From positions 173 through 64,172 of the forward strand of contig NZ_NIJK01000007.1 in the NCBI RefSeq assembly GCF_002836975.1: a stretch of DNA of 64,000 nt, given 5' to 3'. Below are positions 17,468 to 26,993 of this stretch, piece by piece (positions within the stretch are counted from its first letter, which is position 1; every line of letters starts with the position of its first letter). The notes under the pieces were generated by a model. That model had not been told where the DNA came from. It was given only the letters and a program-made list of their open reading frames with translations, and ran no database searches. Source of the stretch: Shewanella indica. GTDB taxonomy: Bacteria > Pseudomonadota > Gammaproteobacteria > Enterobacterales > Shewanellaceae. The translations under genes were made by a program, and so were the position numbers.

Positions 17468-18727
17468 TCAGCCTTTGCTTTCGCTGCCGAAGTAATAGCT
17501 GACCCGCTCTCTGGGATTGAGATACTTGAAGATTTTCTCCGGCAGGGCCGCCGGTGGCAGGCAGCGCACGATAGCAAGGCCTTCGGCTTCCAAGTCGATA
17601 ATCGGCGCCTGATCTTTGGGCACCAGAGCGTCATATACCAGAATTCGCGGCAGCAGCAGCTTATCCAGGTTGACCGACATTACCAGCCCATATTGGCCGG
17701 AAGAAAGTTCGACCACGCTGCCGGGAGGATAGACCCCGAGGATCTTAATCATTTTGCCGACATATTCCTGATTCAGCTTTCCCTTGGAGTATTTATACAG
17801 ATAGCCCAGAGCAGCATAAGGCGTCTTGGCCTTGGATTGCACTCCTGGATGGCAAAGAGAGTCATATTGGTTCACCACGGCCACCAACTGGGAAGCTTGA
17901 CTCAGTTCATCGGCTTTCAAGCCTCTTGGGAAACCACTGCCATCAAGCAGTTCATGGTGATTGGTGATAACGTCCCTGGCATTTTTCGGAAATTCGACTG
18001 CCAGCTTGATGAACTCTGCGCCCATCAGCGGGTGCTGGTTCAGCAGGTTTTGCTCGGGTTTAGTCAAGGGAGCCTGCTTGCGCAGTATCTGGCTTGGCAG
18101 TTTGAGTTTACCTATGTCGTGGAATAGCGAACCCAGGCCCACGGCCTCAATATCTTCTCTGGGCCATTGCAACTCTTTGGCCACCAACATGGTGAGAATG
18201 GCAACGTTGAGTGAGTGAAAATAGATGCCTTCGTTTTTATCCGAATCGGCCATTAAATGCAGGATCAGGTTGTCGGAGGATAAAAGTTGCTCGGCAATGT
18301 CCCGCACCAAGTCCTGTGCTTCGGTAACCGCATTCAGAGGGCGGCTGCGCAGTTTGTTGACCAGATTGCGCATCCTTGCCAGTGAACGGTCGAAATGCTC
18401 CTCTGTCTTATGCAGTTCGCGACGCATTTTCTTGAGAATTTCGATCTTTTGTTGCTTGTCGCTTTCCATCTGTTGTTGCAGAGAGGTGACTTCCTGTGGA
18501 TTTTCCATTGGGGCAGCTTGTTGATTGGCAGGCAGCGGCGGAGTATCACTGCGGTCCGGTACCACAAACACACTGTCTATGCCCAGCTTACGGATTAGCT
18601 CGATTTGCGCCTGTTGTTTGATACGGAAGCTACTGAAAAGAAAAGGATGATCTTTCCATGCCAGAGGAAGACGGACGAAGTTACCCACCTGCAGTTGTTG
18701 GACACTGACTCTACAGCTCTTGTTCAT
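17468..18727 (-). CDS. HD-GYP domain phosphodiesterase with N-terminal DUF3391
   Basis: HD-GYP proteins hydrolyse c-di-GMP. The 419-residue protein has a DUF3391 region (about 1-90, LQVGNFVRLPLAWKDHPFLF), a charged coiled stretch (about 85-130) and an HD-GYP domain (about 140-310). HD ligands are visible in LFHDIGKLKLP, NQHPLMG and NHHELLDGSGFPRG. The signature reads GFP instead of GYP, a common conservative variant. A C-terminal region (about 330-419) follows. No membrane segment. Single minus-strand gene, ATG 18727. Confidence 0.88.
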   Translation of the reverse strand: MNKSCRVSVQQLQVGNFVRLPLAWKDHPFLFSSFRIKQQAQIELIRKLGIDSVFVVPDRSDTPPLPANQQAAPMENPQEVTSLQQQMESDKQQKIEILKKMRRELHKTEEHFDRSLARMRNLVNKLRSRPLNAVTEAQDLVRDIAEQLLSSDNLILHLMADSDKNEGIYFHSLNVAILTMLVAKELQWPREDIEAVGLGSLFHDIGKLKLPSQILRKQAPLTKPEQNLLNQHPLMGAEFIKLAVEFPKNARDVITNHHELLDGSGFPRGLKADELSQASQLVAVVNQYDSLCHPGVQSKAKTPYAALGYLYKYSKGKLNQEYVGKMIKILGVYPPGSVVELSSGQYGLVMSVNLDKLLLPRILVYDALVPKDQAPIIDLEAEGLAIVRCLPPAALPEKIFKYLNPRERVSYYFGSESKG

Positions 18728-18842
18728 TCAAATCATCTTTTTTAAGCAATCGAATCATTTTATCGCAAAGAGTACGCTTTACAATTAGTTAGCTCACATG
18801 TAAGCATGTTTGGATAAAAAATATAAGCAAATCGAGATTTTT

Positions 18843-19541
18843 ATGGACTTTATCGAAGTATATCCCAACGCTATCCCTGATGAGTTATGCGATCGTCTGA
18901 TTGCCGCCTTTGAAGCTCATCCCGGTGTTACCGAGGGCCGCACAGGCCATGGTGTCGACAAGGAAAAGAAAATCAGCCGCGATCTGACATTGGATCAGTA
19001 CCCAGAGTTGCAGCCACTGCGTAATGAGCTGCTGGGCCACACACTAAAGCATGCCGGACGATACTTTGATAAGTATGCCATGGCGCTGATGGGAGCCGTG
19101 GCCGTGCAGGTGGCTGATGAGTCCGGCAATGCAGTAACCCTGACACCGGATAACTATGCTCGCCTGGGAGCCCCCAGAGCTGAGGCGCTGGTACAATACC
19201 TTTATCGTAGTGGTACCATCAATTTGCAAAGGTATCAGCGCGATGTCGGCGGTTATCCCCACTGGCATTCTGAGCAGTTTCCCCAGGCCGGTCACAACGA
19301 TGCCTTGCACAGAGTGGTGCTTTATATGTTCTATCTCAATGATGTGGCCGAAGGCGGGGAGACGGAATTCTTCTATCAGCAGCGCAAAATTGCGCCGAAG
19401 AAGGGCACCATGATGATAGCGCCGGCGGGATTTACCCATAGTCACAGGGGCAACCGTCCAAAGAGTGGTGACAAGTATATTGCCACTTCCTGGATCATGT
19501 TTAATCGCGCCGAGCAGCTTTATGGACCAACCCGGCGCTGA
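18843..19541 (+). CDS. 2-oxoglutarate/Fe(II)-dependent oxygenase (prolyl 4-hydroxylase-like)
   Basis: About 232 residues. The iron and 2OG ligands of the P4H-type fold are visible: HWHSEQ (H-x-D/E-like), a distal histidine in THSHRGNRP, and the 2OG-binding basic residue in GDKYIATSWIMF. GGETEFFYQQRKIAPKKGTMMIAPAGF is a typical P4H core. Substrate is unknown. The first motif has Glu rather than Asp, so activity should not be assumed. ATG 18843 is preferred; TTG at 18810 would add 11 residues. The stop is 3 bp from the convergent phoQ stop. Confidence 0.8.
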   Translation: MDFIEVYPNAIPDELCDRLIAAFEAHPGVTEGRTGHGVDKEKKISRDLTLDQYPELQPLRNELLGHTLKHAGRYFDKYAMALMGAVAVQVADESGNAVTLTPDNYARLGAPRAEALVQYLYRSGTINLQRYQRDVGGYPHWHSEQFPQAGHNDALHRVVLYMFYLNDVAEGGETEFFYQQRKIAPKKGTMMIAPAGFTHSHRGNRPKSGDKYIATSWIMFNRAEQLYGPTRR

Positions 19542-19544
19542 GGC

Positions 19545-20894
19545 TTATTGCATGGGAATCTGAATACGGAAGCAGGCGCCTTCCAGTGCTGAATCCTCAA
19601 TGCTGAGGGTGCCGCCGTAACTGCTGACGATTTCATTACACACTGCAAGGCCAATTCCCTGTCCCGGTGACTGGGTATCGGCGCGCACACCGCGCTGGAT
19701 GATCTTCTGTTTAAGGCTCTCATCAACACCAGGGCCGTCATCTTCCACCTGTATCTGTAGTATGTTGCCTTGATAACCGGCACTGACCCGAACGGTTGAA
19801 ATACATAGGCGGAACGCATTTTCCATCAGGTTGCCGAACAGCTCCATTAAGTCGCCTTGATTACCGGGAAACTGCAGTTCGTCCTCTATTTTGGCGCTGA
19901 ACTTCACCTGTTTGTCTCGGTATACCTTGAACAACATCTGTGCCAATTGCTCCACCAGAGGGGCAATCGGAGTCTGTTCCTGCTTGAGGCCCTTGCGTCC
20001 CAGCATGGCTCGCTTGAGTTGATATTTCACCAGCTGATCCATCTGGCTCACCTGTTCCATGATTTTTTCGCTGCTGGCCTGTTTATCCAGGCTGGCATCA
20101 TCCGTGATGGCATGTACAGCGGCGAGACGGGTCTTGAGACTGTGGGCCAAGTCATTCATGGCATTTTGATAGCGCTGTTGCTGAGCACTGGATTGCTGCA
20201 GCAGTTGGTTGAGTGCCTGGGTGACGCCTTCCAGCTCCACCGGATAACCGCCGGAGAGTGACTTGGACTTGCCGTTGATGATGGATCTCAACTCATTTCG
20301 CATCTGTACCAGTGGCCGCATGCCCCAATAAGCGGCGCTGATCAGCAGTACCAGTGCCAGTGCCAACACCAGCGCCAGACGAATATAGGTGCGTTTGGCA
20401 AATTGGCTGTATTCCTGTTCCAGCTTGGCCGCATCCTTGAGCACCAACAGGTTGTAGTGAATACCGGCGATATCGACCGACAGTAGATAGGCAAAATAGG
20501 CACGATTGTCGGCCATGTTCAGGTAGTAGGGGGGCGCTTCGTTGCGGATTTCATTGAAACGTTCACAGGTATCAAACAGACCTCTGTCCACTGCCAGCGA
20601 AGAGGTCCATACCTGTTTGAACTTCTCGTCACAGGAGGCGATAACATAGCGCTCCTGTTTGTTGTTCTCCTCAAGCCAGGAGCTGGTATCCGGGATCAGG
20701 TCATGCTCCCTGAGCTCGGCAGCCACCTGAGGGATTTCGGCGATTAGCTGCGCCGTCTCTTCGTTGTAGCTGTTTTGCGCATGCAATATGTTGACCATCC
20801 AGGCCAAGCCAAAACCGACCACGGCTATGATAGACAACGAAGTGAGAAACATCCGCGTCAGCAGGCGTTTCTTGGGTTTTATTCTCAATTGCAT
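19545..20894 (-). CDS. phoQ: PhoQ-like sensor histidine kinase
   Basis: A 449-residue inner-membrane kinase: helix 1 at about 14-35, a periplasmic sensor domain (about 36-172), helix 2 at about 173-193, then HisKA and HATPase_c. The H-box NDLAHSLKTRLAAV resembles PhoQ's HSLKTPLAV, but the usual proline after HSLKT is arginine. N-box NLMENAFRL and G-boxes DDGPGVD and GQGIGLAV are intact. The periplasmic domain has two cysteines (CDEKF, DTCERF). The gene overlaps its response regulator by 10 bp. PhoQ assignment follows from the H-box and neighbouring regulator; Mg2+ sensing is inferred. Confidence 0.8.
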   Translation of the reverse strand: MQLRIKPKKRLLTRMFLTSLSIIAVVGFGLAWMVNILHAQNSYNEETAQLIAEIPQVAAELREHDLIPDTSSWLEENNKQERYVIASCDEKFKQVWTSSLAVDRGLFDTCERFNEIRNEAPPYYLNMADNRAYFAYLLSVDIAGIHYNLLVLKDAAKLEQEYSQFAKRTYIRLALVLALALVLLISAAYWGMRPLVQMRNELRSIINGKSKSLSGGYPVELEGVTQALNQLLQQSSAQQQRYQNAMNDLAHSLKTRLAAVHAITDDASLDKQASSEKIMEQVSQMDQLVKYQLKRAMLGRKGLKQEQTPIAPLVEQLAQMLFKVYRDKQVKFSAKIEDELQFPGNQGDLMELFGNLMENAFRLCISTVRVSAGYQGNILQIQVEDDGPGVDESLKQKIIQRGVRADTQSPGQGIGLAVCNEIVSSYGGTLSIEDSALEGACFRIQIPMQ

Positions 20895-21559
20895 GGCAGG
20901 TTGAATTTGTACCCCTGGCCTCTGATAGTCACTATTGGATTTTCGATGCCGTCACGGGTCAACTTCTTGCGCAGTCGGCTCACCATCACCTCAATGGTGT
21001 TGGGATCGCCTTCTTTGTCGCCATAAATAACGTCCAGTAAACGTTGCTTGGCGACCACTTCATGGTTGTGGCGCATCAGATATTCGAGAATTTGATATTC
21101 GAAGGCGGTGATCTCCATCGGCTCACCATTCATGGTGACCTGCTTGGCGGCGAGATCCAACGACAGGTCGCCGCTGTTGATCACCGGCTTGACGAAGCCG
21201 GCACTGCGGCGGACCAAGGCATCGAGTCGGGCCACCAGTTCCTCTTTTTGAAAGGGTTTGACCAAGTAGTCATCCGCACCGGCGTTGAGTCCTTCAACTT
21301 TGTCTTGCCAGTTGACCCGGGCGGTCAGGATCAGAATAGGGGCTTTGACGTCTTCATCCCGTAACTGTTGGATAAGTGCAATGCCGTCTTGATCCGGCAA
21401 ACCCAAGTCCACAATGGCGACGTCAATAGGGTAGTTGGTTGCCTGGAAAAATCCCTCTTTGGCGGTTCCCGCCACCTGAACCTGATTCCCCAATTCTCCC
21501 AGTTGTACCTTGAGGTGGTGGGAGAGTAAGGGATCGTCTTCAACAACCAAAATTCTCAT
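20885..21559 (-). CDS. phoP: PhoP-like OmpR-family response regulator
   Basis: A 224-residue two-domain regulator. The receiver domain has the acidic pocket VVEDDP, phospho-acceptor Asp51 in IVDLGLPDQDG and a conserved lysine in DDYLVKPF. The winged-helix domain (about 128-222) has ITAFEYQILEYLMRH and the EVMVSRLRKKL recognition helix. The sequence follows PhoP more closely than other OmpR members by eye. The promoter lies in 21560-21675. It is the first gene of the phoPQ operon. Confidence 0.85.
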   Translation of the reverse strand: MRILVVEDDPLLSHHLKVQLGELGNQVQVAGTAKEGFFQATNYPIDVAIVDLGLPDQDGIALIQQLRDEDVKAPILILTARVNWQDKVEGLNAGADDYLVKPFQKEELVARLDALVRRSAGFVKPVINSGDLSLDLAAKQVTMNGEPMEITAFEYQILEYLMRHNHEVVAKQRLLDVIYGDKEGDPNTIEVMVSRLRKKLTRDGIENPIVTIRGQGYKFNLPCN

Positions 21560-21675
21560 ATTCTTTACGCCTTTAACTGAAATCAGAACAGTGTACGCAG
21601 TTCCCAGGAGCAGCTCAAGCCGAGGCTAAAGCAAAGGTATCAGTCATACAAGATTTAAACCTAAGACCTAACTCG

Positions 21676-21719
21676 CTAAAAAATAGGGCTATACACTGGC
21701 TCGAGTGTATAGCCCTATT
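21676..21719 (-). terminator. Strong terminator upstream of phoP, serving the gene at 21795
   Basis: A 16-bp perfect stem (21682-21697 with 21704-21719) and 6-nt loop, followed on the minus strand by TTTTTTAG. It isolates the phoPQ promoter from the small membrane-protein gene. Confidence 0.85.
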
Positions 21720-21794
21720 ACTTAACCTACGCTGACCTCTGATGTGGATTGTCGAGTCATTGGCCCAAGATGGAAATGTTGGCGGGTGTGACGA

Positions 21795-22130
21795 CTAGGA
21801 GCCCCGGTTACGATTTCTGGCCAGTTTATTACCGCTCCAGGCGCTCAGCAGAGTAAACAGGGTGACCCCGCCCATAATAAATGCCAGCCTGAGCCAAGGG
21901 GCATCCATGGCCTGGCGCATGGCGACATATTCAAAGCCACTCTTGGCCCATACCAGCACGGCGCCGATCAAGAGACCGATTTGCAGAACGCGAACACCAA
22001 CAGCGCTTTTCACAAACAGCAATGCCGGTGCCAGCAGGCAGATTGCGGCGGCGATGGTGTGCGAGTATCTGAGGAAATGAGCGCCCAGTAGCCAATAAGC
22101 AAGACAGAGTAAAACAACACGCCACCACAT
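21795..22130 (-). CDS. Small integral membrane protein, unknown function
   Basis: About 111 residues with four predicted membrane helices covering almost the whole chain (about 4-20, 26-42, 48-66 and 78-100), ending in a basic tail KLARNRNRGS. I do not recognise a family. I prefer ATG 22130, which has AAGG seven bases upstream; an earlier ATG at 22163 has no ribosome site. It ends at the strong hairpin at 21676-21719. Confidence 0.65.
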   Translation of the reverse strand: MWWRVVLLCLAYWLLGAHFLRYSHTIAAAICLLAPALLFVKSAVGVRVLQIGLLIGAVLVWAKSGFEYVAMRQAMDAPWLRLAFIMGGVTLFTLLSAWSGNKLARNRNRGS

Positions 22131-22281
22131 AGAGATACCTTGAATCAATTGAATTGAGGTCATTCTAGTCTGAATTTAAGGTGTATTCTATTTGCTGCTT
22201 CACAGTTTATCCCTGTAGTTAAAGGTTATAGCCCGTCTGGCTTAGGGTTTCATATGCAGCTTATTGTTTAATTTTATGGGG

Positions 22282-23034
22282 TTAAGCCGTTAATAGCCGC
22301 AGCAGTATGGCAACCGAGACAGTCAGGAAGATAGCGCCGCAAAGGTAATCTATATAGTGACCAAAGCGTAGCAGGCGTTGCTGCACCCGGGCGTGAGACA
22401 GCAGCATGGCCAGCATGGCAAACCAGATAACCGAGAGCAGCGGCAGTAATATAGCGGCCAACAGCTTGGTCTGATTGCTGACTTCTGGGGTGATAAGGGT
22501 GGAAAACAGCGTTAGAAAGAACACCAACGCCTTGGGGTTGAACAGGTTGGTCGATAACCCAAGCAGCAGCCCGGCAGTAGCCGACATAGTGTTATTGCGG
22601 GTGCTTTTGCCAAGGTTATTGTCTACCCTGTTGTTTAACTCCTCGGACTGCATGACTTGTGCATCATTGATTGCTTCCCGGCTGGTTGGTAATTCATTGG
22701 TTTGCGCTTCAGCGAGTGGCCTTGCCTTCAAGGCGCGTTTAAGCCAGGCCTGGGCACCAAAAGCTCCCAATCCCATCCAACCCAGATAAAGGGCGCCAAA
22801 GAGTTGCACCAGCACAAACAGGGTATGCGAGCTTTGAATGGCCAGGCTGACACCCGTGAGGCTCAGGACAGTGTGCACCAATATCGCCAGAGAGATGCCG
22901 ACAGCGGCCGCCAGTGCGGTGTTGCGCTGCTCGCGGCTGGCGATTTTCAGGATCAATGCAAAGTCGGGTCCCGGGCTCGCCAATGCCAGTAGGTGAATGG
23001 TGCCCAGGGTCAGCAAAAGATGCAGATCTGTCAT
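22282..23034 (-). CDS. LysE/RhtB-family amino-acid exporter
   Basis: A 250-residue inner-membrane protein of the LysE family. The diagnostic ASPGPDFALILK motif follows helix 1, and LSTNLFNPKALVFFLTLF is the second family signature. The central cytoplasmic loop (about 105-155) is unusually long and polar, rich in Glu, Asn and Ser. Substrate unknown. ATG 23034 is chosen; the frame runs 9 codons further up. The AraC-type gene just upstream on the same strand may control it. Confidence 0.82.
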   Translation of the reverse strand: MTDLHLLLTLGTIHLLALASPGPDFALILKIASREQRNTALAAAVGISLAILVHTVLSLTGVSLAIQSSHTLFVLVQLFGALYLGWMGLGAFGAQAWLKRALKARPLAEAQTNELPTSREAINDAQVMQSEELNNRVDNNLGKSTRNNTMSATAGLLLGLSTNLFNPKALVFFLTLFSTLITPEVSNQTKLLAAILLPLLSVIWFAMLAMLLSHARVQQRLLRFGHYIDYLCGAIFLTVSVAILLRLLTA

Positions 23035-23140
23035 AGTCAACTCTATTCTGTAGTGCCTCACTAAGCCGAGGCTGAAAGTGTTTGGGTATATTTGGGTATA
23101 GGAGTAAAAAATGCTCAGCCATCAGAGAGGCGTATGGCGT

Positions 23141-23965
23141 TCACAGCATGCGCCGCTGAAATGCCTGCGGAGAAAGCAGGAAGGCACGTTTGAAGGCCTT
23201 GTTCAGATGGCTCTGATCGAAGAAGCCGACTTGCTGCGCCACCGAAATCACACTATCTCCCTTGAGCAGAGCTTTCTTGGCATATTCCAGGCGGATCCGC
23301 TTTAGGTAGGCATGTGGCGTCATGCCGGTTCTCTGTCGAAACTGCCTAAGCAGTTGGTATTGGCTGAGATCCAGCTCCTTGGCAAGCTGCGGCAACCGAA
23401 ATGGCGCAGCGGGATCGGCATGAAAGGCTTCTCTTAACCTATCGAGTTGACTCTGACTCAAGGCGTGAGGCTGTCTCTCGGTATTGAGCTGGCGACCGTG
23501 CTGGCGCAGCAGCTTTTCCAAAAAGGCGATAACCGCGGTTTCGGAAACCAGGAGATCATTGGCGGCTATGGGTTGGGTCAGTAAATGGTGCAGCTGGCAA
23601 AATTCCCGATACAGCGCCGGATGATACAACAAAGGCGCGGCAAAACTGAAATATCCCAGGCCGAGATCCCGCGCCAGTTGCTGCAGCCAGTCATGGGGCA
23701 GGGACATTACCAGAGCACAATAGCCTTGCTGTTCGCTGCTCTGGCCATCATGGCTGCTGTCGGGATCCAGGGTCGATAACCAATGGGGTCTCAGGTGCCA
23801 GGTTTGGCCACGATAATGAAAGTCCTGGCCGCCGTGACTGACTACGCCGATATGAAAGTCCAGATGAACATGGGGCTCGAAGTGAAAATGTTGAAAACTG
23901 GCCCGACTGATCTCCAGTTCGGGATGGGATGGGGCGCGCCAGTAATGGATTTTCTCCTCGTGCAT
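23141..23965 (-). CDS. AraC-family transcriptional regulator
   Basis: A 274-residue regulator. The N-terminal cupin (about 10-150, [17 protein letters not shown]) probably senses a small ligand, and the C-terminal part (about 170-274) has two helix-turn-helix motifs ([19 protein letters not shown] and [21 protein letters not shown]). The [20 protein letters not shown] linker is typical. Its stop is 107 bp from the LysE-type gene, an arrangement often seen for AraC-controlled exporters; that link is inferred. Divergent from nadE. Confidence 0.85.
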   Translation of the reverse strand: MHEEKIHYWRAPSHPELEISRASFQHFHFEPHVHLDFHIGVVSHGGQDFHYRGQTWHLRPHWLSTLDPDSSHDGQSSEQQGYCALVMSLPHDWLQQLARDLGLGYFSFAAPLLYHPALYREFCQLHHLLTQPIAANDLLVSETAVIAFLEKLLRQHGRQLNTERQPHALSQSQLDRLREAFHADPAAPFRLPQLAKELDLSQYQLLRQFRQRTGMTPHAYLKRIRLEYAKKALLKGDSVISVAQQVGFFDQSHLNKAFKRAFLLSPQAFQRRML

Positions 23966-24089
23966 CTTGCTATCCTGGGTAAGAATTTATGTTATCTTAG
24001 CGGTCGGTTATCCAGGCCGCCTAGTAAATTATTGCACGGCCGGTATCAAAGTCAGACCTATAAACACCGATAACAGATTGGAGCCCACA

Positions 24090-24920
24090 GTGAAAGGACA
24101 GATCTTAAGAGAAATGAAAGTACTGAGTGCTATTGAACCTGAATATGAGGTGGAAAGACGGGTAGCATTTCTTAAGGCCAAACTGCAGGAGGCTCGCAGC
24201 CAGACGCTGGTACTGGGGATCAGTGGCGGGGTCGATTCTTCTCTGGCCGGGCGCTTATGTCAGTTGGCGGTAGATTCGCTCAATCAAGGCAAAGCCGAGG
24301 CTGAATACCGTTTTGTGGCCATGCGTCTACCTTATCTTGAGCAGCGTGATGAACATGAGGCGCAGCAGGCGTTGGCATTTATCCGCCCCAGCAAACTGGT
24401 GACTGTGAATATTCATGAGGGGGTGAGCGGCATTCATCAGCATGTACTCAGTGGCTTTGATCGCGCCGAGCTGGCGCTACCGGATGCCAAAAAGGTTGAT
24501 TTTGTGAAGGGTAATGTCAAGGCCAGAATGCGGATGGCGGCCCAATACGAAGTGGCGGGGCTGCTGGGTGGCCTGGTGGTTGGAACAGATCACAGCGCCG
24601 AAAATGTTACCGGTTTCTATACCAAGTGGGGCGATGGAGCCTGCGATTTGGCGCCGCTTTTTGGCTTGAATAAGCGTCAGGTACGGCAATTGGCCGCCTT
24701 TCTCGGCGCCTCGGAAACCTTGGTATACAAAGCGCCAACGGCGGATCTTGAGTGTGACAACCCGGGTCTTGAAGACGAGGCTGCCCTGGGGTTGAGTTAC
24801 GATCAGATAGACGACTTCCTTGAGGGGAAGCCGGTTTCTGCCGAGGTGGAAAGCAGGATTATAGCCATCTACAAGGCGACGCAGCATAAGCGCAGGCCTA
24901 TCCCGACCATTTACGATTAA
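24090..24920 (+). CDS. nadE: Ammonia-dependent NAD+ synthetase
   Basis: NadE amidates deamido-NAD to NAD+ using ATP and ammonia in the cytoplasm. The 276-residue protein has the PP-loop SGGVDS at residues 45-50, GTDHSAEN near residue 171, and the [19 protein letters not shown] C-terminal motif. It lacks a glutaminase domain, so it is the short NH3-dependent form. The start is GTG 24090 with TTGGAG upstream; the frame extends to 23967 without support. A terminator follows. Confidence 0.93.
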   Translation: MKGQILREMKVLSAIEPEYEVERRVAFLKAKLQEARSQTLVLGISGGVDSSLAGRLCQLAVDSLNQGKAEAEYRFVAMRLPYLEQRDEHEAQQALAFIRPSKLVTVNIHEGVSGIHQHVLSGFDRAELALPDAKKVDFVKGNVKARMRMAAQYEVAGLLGGLVVGTDHSAENVTGFYTKWGDGACDLAPLFGLNKRQVRQLAAFLGASETLVYKAPTADLECDNPGLEDEAALGLSYDQIDDFLEGKPVSAEVESRIIAIYKATQHKRRPIPTIYD

Positions 24921-24940
24921 CTGCTCAACTTGAATCGTAA

Positions 24941-24967
24941 AACGCCGCGTTGATCGCGGCGTTTTTT
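24941..24967. terminator. Terminator between nadE and the gene at 24966
   Basis: Stem AACGCCGCG/CGCGGCGTT (24941-24949 with 24955-24963), then TTTTT on the plus strand. It sits between convergent genes and its tail touches the neighbouring stop. Confidence 0.85.
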
Positions 24968-25442
24968 ATGGCTGGCGTAGCGCCTGACGCAGCAGCAGAA
25001 TACTGGCGTTGGGAAACTGGCGGTAATCCAGATAGGGGACTTTCCAGCGCCACTGATCCAGCCTTTGTATTCCGGGCGCACCGTTAAGACTCTGCCCGGC
25101 ATCGCCGGCGATATTGAGTTGGCTGGCGGCTTGATTGCCGGCGATAAGTGCTATGCCGCTATCGGTTACCAACTCTGTCGCGCCTATCTCCAGTGCGACT
25201 TGGCAAAAGAGCCTCTGCTGCAGAAAACTACGCCAGTCGTCATCCGGGGCAAATATCTTGGCGCAGATCACCAGGATTTTGCGCCAGTGGTTGGAGTTGG
25301 CGGCTATCAAGGCCGCGGCGGCATCGTTCTGCTGCCAGTGCCAGTCAAGCGGCAGTGTTGGCGGGTTGGGTAAGTAAACCCGCGCTTTGGCCAGGTCGTT
25401 ACCAATACGCGAAGGAAATGAAGGCGTTGAGTGTGCGTGCAC
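24966..25442 (-). CDS. Conserved hypothetical protein (possibly DUF6942)
   Basis: A 158-residue soluble protein with a DDDWRSFLQQRLFCQVALEIGATELVTDSGIALIAGN centre. I do not recognise a function; it may belong to DUF6942, but this is recall only. The start is GTG 25442, preceded by AGAGAGCAAAC. It is divergent from the hydrolase gene (90 bp apart) and convergent with nadE. Confidence 0.55.
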   Translation of the reverse strand: MHAHSTPSFPSRIGNDLAKARVYLPNPPTLPLDWHWQQNDAAAALIAANSNHWRKILVICAKIFAPDDDWRSFLQQRLFCQVALEIGATELVTDSGIALIAGNQAASQLNIAGDAGQSLNGAPGIQRLDQWRWKVPYLDYRQFPNASILLLRQALRQP

Positions 25443-25532
25443 GTTTGCTCTCTGTTAGACTTTTATGCCAATAGATCTCAGTGAAATGCCGTTTCAGCGC
25501 CGCCACTTTGGGGCAGTTCGAGGTAAAGGTCA

Positions 25533-26993
25533 ATGAAAACTCTGCTTATCAGCTCGGGGAAACAGCTTACTATTGCGCTTTTTTATGCTTGTTTCGGTAT
25601 AGGGCTGGCGCTGACTGTGACCGGGATCTGGTTACTCAATGATCGTGTTGATTTGAGTCCCTGGCATACTCACTTTCTGAGTCATGAGTTTGATCGTCAC
25701 AAGGGCGTCGAAGACTTTAACGATTATCTCAAGTTGGAGCAGCAACTGTTTGCCGAGCTTGATCAGGAGCTTGGTAAACTTTCCGGTGGCATAAACTCAC
25801 CGATAAATCGCTATCACAGCGGCAGCATAGCAGATCCCAAGCGCTGGGCTTTTCCCTGGAATCAAAGTTTCGAGTGGGCCAATGCCGATGCGCAGTTCGG
25901 GCTCTTGCTGCTCCATGGTATGTCAGATTCACCCTACGCCATGCATCAGTTTGCCCAGCAGTTTAAGGGGCGCGCTCATGTGTTGGCGCTGAGGTTACCG
26001 GGACACGGCACTCTGCCATCCGGCCTGGTGCGCTTGGAATGGCAGGATCTGGCCGCGGCCGTTAAGCTGGCCAGTCGCCATATGAGCCAGGTGCTCAATG
26101 GCAAACCTCTCTATGTGATAGGTTATTCCACCGGCGCCAGTCTGGCGCTCAACCATGAGTTGGAAAACCTTCATAAAGGCAGGCCTACTGATTATGAAAA
26201 GGTGGTCATGCTGTCGCCGGCCATAGGTTTGGCTCCTATGGCGGTCGGCGCGCAGTGGCAGTCGCAGCTGGGTTATATTTTGGGGCTGGAGAAACTCAGC
26301 TGGAATACTATTTCACCCGAATATGATCCCTTTAAATACAGCTCTTTCGCCGTAAATGCCGGTGATGTGGTTTATCGTCTGGCGCAGCACAATAGCCAGC
26401 GTTTACTGGCTTTACCTGAAGAGAAAAAACGCCAGTTGCCGCCGATTTTGGCGTTCCAGTCGCTGGTGGATGATTCGGTATCGACGAGAGCTGTGCTGGA
26501 GAACCTGTTCCTGCAACTGCCCAAGGGAGCCAATGAACTGGTGATCTATGATATCAACCGTAATCAGGTGAACCTCAGTATGACACCTGTGGATCCTCTG
26601 GCGGAGATCAGCGGCATACTGGCGCGAACCAATCTGACTTTCCGGGGAACATTGATTGAGAATCAGGTGGGCTTCAGTCATCTGGTGCAGGCTCGGGAGT
26701 TTGGTACTCATTCCGGAGTGGAAAAACTCAACTTTAAATGGCCCGTGTCAGTTTATTCTTTGTCTCATGTAGCCTTGCCGTTTTCTGCCAATGACAGTCT
26801 ATATGGTAATCAAATGGCCACAAGCATGGACCGCATTCAAATTGGCGCCGCCGCATCCCGTGGCGAGCGCGGTGTCATCAGCATTCCCGCCGCCGATATG
26901 CTGCGCCAGCGCTGGAACCCTTTCTTTGATTATCAGATGCAGCGGATTGAAACCTTTTTCAATCAAGATCCTGAGCCGACAAAGTACAGATGA
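25533..26993 (+). CDS. Membrane-anchored alpha/beta hydrolase
   Basis: A 486-residue protein with an N-terminal anchor helix (about 12-35) and a large hydrolase domain. LLLHGMSDSPYAM (about 124-136) is the oxyanion strand-turn, and the nucleophile elbow GYSTGA puts the catalytic serine at 199. Probable acid and histidine regions are FQSLVDDSVS and GFSHL. The fold resembles lysophospholipase/carboxylesterase proteins; substrate unknown. The active domain is probably periplasmic or membrane-facing given the single N-terminal helix. ATG 25533 is preceded by AGGTAAAGG. Its last 35 bp overlap the convergent cyclase gene. Confidence 0.75.
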   Translation: MKTLLISSGKQLTIALFYACFGIGLALTVTGIWLLNDRVDLSPWHTHFLSHEFDRHKGVEDFNDYLKLEQQLFAELDQELGKLSGGINSPINRYHSGSIADPKRWAFPWNQSFEWANADAQFGLLLLHGMSDSPYAMHQFAQQFKGRAHVLALRLPGHGTLPSGLVRLEWQDLAAAVKLASRHMSQVLNGKPLYVIGYSTGASLALNHELENLHKGRPTDYEKVVMLSPAIGLAPMAVGAQWQSQLGYILGLEKLSWNTISPEYDPFKYSSFAVNAGDVVYRLAQHNSQRLLALPEEKKRQLPPILAFQSLVDDSVSTRAVLENLFLQLPKGANELVIYDINRNQVNLSMTPVDPLAEISGILARTNLTFRGTLIENQVGFSHLVQAREFGTHSGVEKLNFKWPVSVYSLSHVALPFSANDSLYGNQMATSMDRIQIGAAASRGERGVISIPAADMLRQRWNPFFDYQMQRIETFFNQDPEPTKYR

